A stretch of DNA of 64,000 bases from Ashinkailepas kermadecensis (Eukaryota > Arthropoda > Thecostraca > Neolepadidae). This document shows, in pieces, positions 20,902 through 64,000 of this stretch. Position 1 is the first letter of the stretch; every line of letters starts with the position of its first letter. The notes under the pieces were generated by a model. The model ran no database searches. It was given only the letters and a program-made list of their open reading frames with translations, and was not told the origin of the DNA. A program made the translations under genes and the position numbers. The DNA lies in assembly GCA_034440615.1 (NCBI GenBank), contig JAOTOM010002905.1, positions 1 through 64,000 on the forward strand. Reading direction: 5' to 3'.

Positions 20902-22530
20902 AATCTGCAATACCAAATTTTTCCCCTGAGGTAAAACTTCATGAAGAGGCTGAAGTTCTCAGAAGACTTCTTAATGCATTAGGATGTCAAGTGAGTGCTG
21001 AGGTGCTTGTGCTGCTGTTGGTGGCTCTGAGCTGATGTGCCTGTGTGCTGAAGCTGATGTGTCTGTCTGCTCAAGCTGATGTTGAGCTCCTGGATCAATA
21101 TTGGGTGTTCCATGTCGTTGAAGGCCTGCCAGCCCACTGTTGGGGCCCATGGTGGACATGTGCTGCTGTTAGACTGATATTGTGGTAGTATTTGGTGCTT
21201 AATTTATCATTAGGGACCTCAAGATGTTGTTGGACCTTGTCCATGGCTGGAGATCCAGGGCAGGTCGGGGTGTCTGGACCCCCTGGTTTGGTTCCATGCT
21301 AATGTTTATTTGTCATTTTCCCTATTCAATCTGAAAATATGTCTTGAAAATAAGGACTTGGAGCCCCTGGCTTCATTAGAGATTTCCAGCCCTGACCTTG
21401 ACTATGGTGTCTCAGATATTTAGGATTGCCAGACTGTTGCTAGGAAGCCTGGGTTGCTTGGCTTCTGACGCCTGGCTGTTGTTCAGGCAACAGTTTATGC
21501 TGGAAGCTTCAGGCCGTTGTAATTGGTATGACACCTGATCACTGATGGTACCCAGGCATGGATGGAGATCCTCAATGTTGTAAAGCTGCATTTTGAGCAC
21601 TGCATTTATCCCATGCATCACCACAGGGGCAGATAAAGGGGGACACTGGCGGCATGTGCTACCCACGGAAATTGGCACCACTCTGGCCAGGAAAAGGTGT
21701 ACCTCTGGGAAGACTAGAGTGCACCCCACATTTTTTTCAGCCATAGATGCCACTCTGAAGAAATGGTGTCTCTCCAGAGACAAAGTGCCCCCATGACAAT
21801 TCATAGATCTGCCACTGCATCACCATGGGCCTAATGTTCAATTTAGAAATTTGTCATGTTGCATAGGCAACATCAATAATACATTAATATAATACAAGTA
21901 TCACTACAATACATAATACAACAATATATAATACAAGTATCACTCCTGGACCCAGGTCAGTTTTGGAGCCCCAGGACGACATTGAATACCAATTACTTTT
22001 TGGATGGGTGGGATCCCTGGGCCATTGTGGGGCCTCTAATCCACTTTTAGAGTGACAGAGCTCTCATTGGGGCTCTGGACTCCTGGATTGGTGCCTTCTG
22101 ACTGCTGTTGGGCTCTTGGATCAATTTTGTGCACCTTATGTCTTTGGTCAGCCATAATTTGGCTTCCAGCTTAGTGGCTGGGACTCCTGGACTGCTGCTG
22201 AATCACCAAGGCACTGGGTACCCAGGGCATTGGCTGCTGCATTGGCCAAATGTCAACGTGGCTCCTCAGATCACTGCTGGGCCTAAGGATGCTTTTGGGG
22301 TCCTGGACACTATTAGGGGCTTGGAGCTGCTGTTGAGACCTTTGGATCACTGTCTGATCTGAAGGTCAATATTGGGCCTCAGGTCATTGCACAGGATGCA
22401 GCTTAGTGCCAGTTACCTTGGGCTGCTAAGCAAGATGTTGCAAGGTTGTGGCCATGACAAAGGTTCATACAAGATGCCTTAGATTGAGTCAGCACTAGCT
22501 AGCACCAGAAGCCATCATCTTCCATCAGGA
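20902..22530. repeat. Decayed repeat DNA with CTGGGCCT/TTGGATCA motifs
   Basis: Motifs such as GGCTCTTGGATCAAT, CCTTTGGATCACTG and CTGTTGGGGCCC recur irregularly. Bases 21270-21395 are a copy of the dispersed repeat also found at 290-410 and 28966-29090. No gene is recognised. Confidence 0.5.
21270..21395 (+). repeat. Dispersed repeat, copy 2
   Basis: Contains TGTCTGGACCCCCTGGTTTG, GTCATTTTCCCTATTCAATC and AATAAGGACTTGGAGCCCC, colinear with the copies at 290-410 and 28966-29090. Confidence 0.75.
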
Positions 22531-22626
22531 CAATGAACATGAACAAAGATGATGAACATGAACAAAGATGATGAACATGAACAAAGATGATGAACATGAA
22601 CAAAGATGATGAACATGAACAAAGAG
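22531..22626 (+). repeat. 19-bp tandem repeat, five copies
   Basis: The unit GATGAACATGAACAAAGAT is repeated without change about five times. Confidence 0.95.
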
Positions 22627-22859
22627 GTTCTTGGTGCAATCAGAAGAGGCGCCTGTGGGTTACCAATATATGCTATTCATATTCATAGGAGGAGGCTCTG
22701 AAATTCTCCAAATTCCCAGAGGTTCTGCAACTCCCAGGTTCCCTCAAACTGCAGAGGTACTCATTATTCCAGACAACCTTCACTGCCCGCGCATGTCATC
22801 AAACTACAACTGGCACCATGCAGCCAAAGGTTGCTTTCCAGCTTTAAGAAGCATGACAG

Positions 22860-23760
22860 GTTAATGGGGCCCATCCGGTTTCAAAGGGCCCCTCCAGCTT
22901 GAAGAGGCATCTCCAACTTTGAGGGGACCTTCCATCTTTTTCAAGGGCAAGTCAAGCTTCAAAGTGTCACTCCTGCTCCCAGGAACCACTCTTGCTTCCA
23001 GCTGGTCCTCTGACTCTTGGGATGGGGGCCGCGGTAGCTCAGTTGGTAGAGCGTCGAACTCTTGATCACAAGATTGTGGGTTCGAATCTCACAACCGACG
23101 GCATTTATCGAGTCCACCCGCGACCAATCGGCGTGAGAGGTTGGCGACGCTATATGACCTAGCGGTTGAATGCGTCGTAAAAGAACCCAAGGTTCTTCTT
23201 CTTGACTCTTGGAACTCCACGAGCTCCTACGGGGCTCCCCAAATTATCCAAATTCCCAGAGGATCTCCATCTCCCAAGGACTCGCCTTCAGCTGTTCGGC
23301 TTCTCAAACTCACAGAGGTTCCCAATTGTGAAATTTCCAGGGCTCTATCTCCCAGGGCCCCCAAACTCCAGATGCCCTTCTTCTCTTCTCCTTCCAGAGG
23401 CTACCCAACCTCCTGCAGAAATAATCAAGCTCCATGTGGGTATGCAGCTAACAGTGTCCTCCCAATCTCAAGGGTCCCTCCTGCTTCAAGGAGCCCCTAC
23501 AACATCAAATGCCCCCTCCAGCTTTAAGAGGCCGCTTCAGCTCCTGCTTTGAGCTGATTCTCAAGAACTCCAGAAACTCCTCCATTGAGCATATATGGGA
23601 TTCAGCTTAAATGAGCTTAATTTGAGCCAACTCACCAGCTTCGAGGGGTGATAGGGCTTCAAGGGCCTCTCCAGCGTCGAATGTCACCTCCAGTGTCAAT
23701 GGCCACTCCTGCTTCAAGGGGAATCTCTAGCTCTCAGGAACTCCACTTGTCCCCAAGTGG
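22860..23760. repeat. Decayed repeat with CCAGCTTCAAGGGGCC motifs
   Basis: Motifs like CTCCAGCTTGAAGAGG, TCCTGCTTCAAGGGG and GCTTCAAGGGCCTCTCC recur through the block on both sides of the SINE at 23021. The open frames here follow the repeat and are not called. Confidence 0.5.
23021..23202 (+). mobile_element. SINE-A copy 1 (tRNA-Lys-derived)
   Basis: The head reads as a tRNA: GGTAGCTCAGTTGGTAGAGC (A box), anticodon-loop region CTCTTGA and B box GGGTTCGAATC. This matches tRNA-Lys(CTT) apart from decay. A non-tRNA core follows, with CCAATCGGCGTGAGAG. Direct repeats TGACTCTTGG at 23011-23020 and 23203-23212 flank it. The body after the tRNA head and the flanking duplication show that it is a retroposon, not a tRNA gene. 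Confidence 0.9.
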
Positions 23761-25340
23761 ATTCTGTATTGAGCTGAAACGAGACCACTTTCGGCGTGCG
23801 AAGCACGACCAAAATGCATGATTTGGTGTGGTGCAAGTTGCAAAATGTCTTGTCTGATCTAGTGCAATATTTTTGTGGTGGGAGGGGGATGGGCTGAGCT
23901 GCCACCCCCTTAGCTGTGTCTCTGTTACTGTTTGTTTTAAATAAAATTCTCCATTTTTAAACCATTTTTCCAGCACATCAGGGATCCTAAAACATATATT
24001 CATCCCTGTGCATGAACCCATTGTCTCTTTGAAGCTGGATATTTTGCAACTTGTGTCGGTGTGTGTCCATTTACCTATGCCAGAGGAGAATCCTGGGATG
24101 GACCATAATGTTGTATGTTCCCACTTGTTTGACAACATTTTGCAGTTTTGTAATGCGAGGTATGCACATGGAATATGATCAGTAAAGTACATTGCACCCA
24201 ATTCCCCATTGCTAATAATTTTGGATCCATGTGGTCTTGCCATGAATGACATGTCATGTTCTAGCATCGATCCACACTGCATACTATGGTGGGTGCCTGG
24301 GTATTACATGCCACATTTCCTGTGCTCCCATGCATAAGATATTATACATGTATAATAGCCCATGCATGTCACACTTCGCCTCTCCATTTCATACCTAATG
24401 TGCAACTTCAGCTCTTTGCACACCACACATGTTTCAGAGTTTGCAGACATTTGATGCCCATGCAATTACCAGCAGTATCCATTTGGGATGTGCAATATTG
24501 TCTTCAAAGCAACAATTTTAACTGTCCAAAAGTGGGATTCATATTGACTTAGTGAAGCTTCTATTACCACAATATGATGCAGCTACAGCACAAATGCACC
24601 CGTGACATCCATGGCGAATGTAGCTTGATGCATGGTTGCATTGTTCAAACTTTCAATTCCATTTTATACAGATTTTATATGATTGTAAAATCCTAAATGG
24701 GTACTGTGTTCAACAGGCTTTAGGGGCCTAGCATGCCAACAAGATATTGCTGAGACCTGCCATGCTTTGCAGTCAGGACATTCATTAAAGCCTGTAGAAG
24801 GATCAGATAACAACAGGTACATGGTAGGAACTATCTTAATTTAGGTACATATGCATCTCCTAAGCTGTGACCAAGACTGGGACTGCAAATCGAAATTAAT
24901 AGGTGCTCGAAGCACTCCTCATAGGTGAATGTTGCAAACTCAATGTGAGGTAAGCATCTTCCTTCTTTTCAAACTTAATTTCTTTCTGCTCTGCATGTCT
25001 GTCAATAATGTATGAGGAAAAAGTATGGCATTTAGAGGACCTTGAATCAAATCCATAATTTATATCTGGCTGTACGATGTATGTATTTACATTGGGTTGA
25101 TTTGTTTTGATTTTGATTTTGATTTTGATTTGATTCAAAAGTTCACGTACCTACATCCGTCACCTGTGATTTCACAAGCTATTTATGATATACAGTTTTT
25201 AAAAAGAGATTAGTTGTATGACCTCTCATGTTTAATTTACAGGTCCATCGGTATGTTTTCCCCAGTACTCTGTTACAGCTGAATATGTGGATTGTGATTT
25301 AAAATGTGAGCATCCTGAATGATATAGTTGTGATGTTGCT
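23761..25340. other. AT-rich intergenic DNA upstream of MYCBP2
   Basis: No gene or RNA is supported. The small open frames on both strands lack domains and codon bias. Confidence 0.5.
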
Positions 25341-25349
25341 GTGAGCAGT

Positions 25350-25541
25350 GTGTTGCGTCACCATCGGCGGGACTGATGGGTCCTACGTCACCTGTGACGT
25401 TTGCATCTCTCGGCCAATAGCAGGGCTTCCTCAGTGCTGCCATTATGGCTCGATACATTTGCGCATGCACGACGGTAGCTGGAGCGGCCCGGCCAGCGGA
25501 CCTGTGGGAGGGCAGTGTGTCAGTGGACGCGGAGCGTGCAG
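25350..25541 (+). promoter_or_regulatory. Candidate MYCBP2 promoter and first non-coding exon
   Basis: This is a GC-rich island in AT-rich DNA. It has CRE-like sites (CCTACGTCACC near 25382, TGTGACGTTTG near 25393), an inverted CCAAT site (GGCCAATAG near 25413), an NRF1-like site (TTGCGCATGCAC near 25458) and a YY1-like GCCATTATGG. It ends in GCGTGCAG/GTGTATT, a possible donor at 25541. Assignment to MYCBP2 rests on position and on TATA-less promoter character only. Confidence 0.4.
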
Positions 25542-26105
25542 GTGTATTACTCTCGGGCTGATTTGTGTGTCATATGCTACAGTAGTATTTCCAACTATAT
25601 CCAAATGGGTCAATTATTTTGTGATACTCTAGTGATGGATTCGTCTAGGGATAAATATGCTGATACTCATCTCACATCCTATCTAGATAATACTTGTCTG
25701 ATGTTTATTCTTTCAAAATTTCCCTATGTTTTTCAAGAATTGTCTGGATTTGGATAGGTCGTCTTTTGGGTTGAAATTAGATGTAGGATTGTGTTGTTCA
25801 CTGGTTTGTTTTATTGTATGTTGAATATTATTTCTTGTTGATATTATTTCCCATCAGTTCGTCCAATATATAAGTCGATTATAGAAATTGGGCACACTGT
25901 TTCCTTAACTATTGATGTAATTTTTAAGTTTTTCGTTATCACCATTTTCTGGCCTGATGTGTCCTATTTCCATTTCCTCTCATTGTAATGCAAGTAAAAC
26001 GTTTTTCTCACTATCTGATTCTCATCCACTGTGGGAAAATGTGGCTAGAACAGCAGGTTTTGGATGGCTGGGTGTTAGACCCAACTGAGTGATTTGGTGT
26101 TTCAG

Positions 26106-26220
26106 GCGGTGGTTATTCAAGCAGATGAGCGAGCTGCCTTTGCTGCACAGCAGCCATGACACTTTGTGACACCTTGGAGGAGGACTTTCGCCAGATCGTC
26201 CTCACAAAATGCACCTCAGG
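26106..26220 (+). other. Candidate MYCBP2 5' UTR exon with an upstream ORF
   Basis: Acceptor TTGGTGTTTCAG and donor TCAGG/GTAAGG. It contains ATG 26156 in a fair context (CAGCCATGA). Spliced to 26762-26804 it gives a 36-codon frame starting MTLCDTLEEDFRQIV. If the next exon begins at 26936, that frame stops after one more codon (ATG TGA), so it is best read as an upstream ORF. The splice sites are visible; use is inferred. Confidence 0.5.
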
Positions 26221-26761
26221 GTAAGGTGTTTGTAATGTGCAGCTGAAATATTGCATGAAATACTGGCTATTCTTGCTGAATGCATTTGTGTATTGGATGG
26301 TGATAGAAAGCTCTTACTGACTACTACCTTTATGTGTTGAACATTGATTGGCAGCTTAATCAAATGTTATTGTCTGCAATTATTTGTCTCTGATTGCATA
26401 CTGAGTCACAGAATCATCTTACATTTATTTTTGGAAGTCAGCAGGATTCTATGCTTGAAATGGTGTCATTCTAATGAAACCTGAGCAGCAAAAAGGAAAA
26501 CATTGTTTCGTATGGCTCTCAATGTGGTATTCTGCTTTATACTAATGTGAAGTTTGATGTTATTTTGGTTTGCAATATATTGCTGCTTCAAGAAAATGGC
26601 AGAAAATGATAATTCATTATGATTTGTATCAATTGAAATACATTGCAAAACTAAGTTATGGATATTTTACATGCTTTAATCTGATTTGGTTGGGAATCAA
26701 TCATCATCCATTACATTGATAGCTATTTGCCAATGGATCACTGACCTTTTTTCGATTTCAG

Positions 26762-26804
26762 GGACACTCCATCAAGATGTAACTCTGGAAAGGATAAGGC
26801 AGAG
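26762..26804 (+). other. Candidate 43-base MYCBP2 5' UTR exon
   Basis: Acceptor TTTTTTCGATTTCAG and donor GCAGAG/GTAAGC are both strong. It continues the upstream frame from 26156 without a stop. Confidence 0.5.
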
Positions 26805-26993
26805 GTAAGCTGGCCTTTGCTAAATGATGCAAATTTGTCGTACTTGCCAGCCATACACAGCTAAAATAAATACCATGTAATATTCACCAGATGCACCTAT
26901 TTCTGAGTGATGATCCCCTCTCCTCCTTTTACCAGATGTGACTGAACGTCCGCGAGTCCCTCAGCAGCACGTTGCGTTGTCCCAGTCGTCTCG

Positions 26994-27158
26994 GGGACGA
27001 GTAGTCTAGGGGTAAGTTGCCCGTCTCACAATCGAAAGATTGTCTGTTCGAGTCTCGCCTGTCGCTACTCTTCGCCCGCGGCCAATCGACGTGAGAGATT
27101 GGCGACGCTACATGACTCAACGGTCGATGTGTCGTAAAACCAATAACCAACCAACCAG
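26994..27158 (+). mobile_element. SINE-B copy 1 (tRNA-Val-derived) inside the 5' leader
   Basis: The head has the A-box-like TAGTCTAGGGGTAAG, anticodon-loop region CTCACAA (CAC, Val-like) and B box TGTTCGAGTCT. The core has CCAATCGACGTGAGAG and the tail is AATAACCAACCAACC. A perfect 13-base target duplication (CCCAGTCGTCTCG) flanks it at 26981-26993 and 27159-27171. It sits 42 bases before the proposed MYCBP2 start codon and after the acceptor at 26935, so it would be transcribed within the 5' UTR. Confidence 0.9.
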
Positions 27159-27200
27159 CCCAGTCGTCTCGCGATTGTCGCTGATGAACCCTGCCGCGAC

Positions 27201-63989
<36,789 letters not shown>

Positions 63990-64000
63990 GTCAGTGGTGC

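Noticed and set aside
23027..23102. Possible functional tRNA-Lys gene
   Set aside because: The tRNA-like part continues into a SINE core and is flanked by a target duplication. A near-identical element is at 55688, and the anticodon stem is decayed.

Overview
The window is a stretch of nuclear genome from an animal, almost certainly an arthropod. Genes are split by GT-AG introns. Three tRNA-derived SINE families lie in flanks and introns, TTAGG/AACCT-type repeats occur at about 5.9 kb and 20.0-20.6 kb, and exons are GC-rich while the intergenic DNA is AT-richer. A crustacean is my best guess, with low confidence; no sequence here fixes the species.

Two protein genes, both on the + strand, can be assembled exon by exon with consistent splice phases. 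(1) Cyclin A: a candidate promoter and 5' UTR exon near 1.3-1.54 kb, then five coding exons between 4137 and 12325 (572 aa). The cyclin box carries MRSIL, and the long N-terminus holds a KEN box and several repeated F-x-V-x-DEN (ABBA-like) motifs. (2) The N-terminal half of the giant ubiquitin ligase MYCBP2/Highwire/RPM-1 (PHR family): 36 coding exons from about 27201 to 63989, about 2026 codons. They cover the N-terminal helical region, the RCC1-like region with its cysteine-rich insert, PHR domain 1, a helical linker and PHR domain 2. The gene continues past the right edge, so its catalytic RING/tandem-cysteine end is not here. The two proteins act in different processes (cell cycle and synapse/axon signalling), and nothing suggests they are co-regulated.

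Layout: 1-1290 intergenic; 1290-12325 cyclin A; 12326-25340 a gene-poor stretch with a 26-bp minisatellite, decayed repeats, a nest of inverted-repeat DNA transposons (15.8-19.5 kb) including an 842-bp hAT-like element, AACCT-rich DNA and SINEs; 25340-26810 candidate MYCBP2 promoter and 5' UTR exons; 27201-63989 MYCBP2.

The most striking feature is in the MYCBP2 introns. Most long tandem arrays start exactly at an exon edge, and their unit is a copy of the exon end plus its 5' splice site, or of the 3' splice site plus the exon start. At least fifteen boundaries show this, and cyclin A shows milder cases. Several arrays have units that are multiples of three bases with open reading frames (33 bp at exon 26; 66 bp and 54 bp on either side of exon 35), so alternative splice sites in them would change protein length in whole-repeat steps. 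Other arrays contain a stop or shift frame. This looks like a recurrent process that amplifies splice-site-bearing DNA, and it is the best candidate here for something undescribed.
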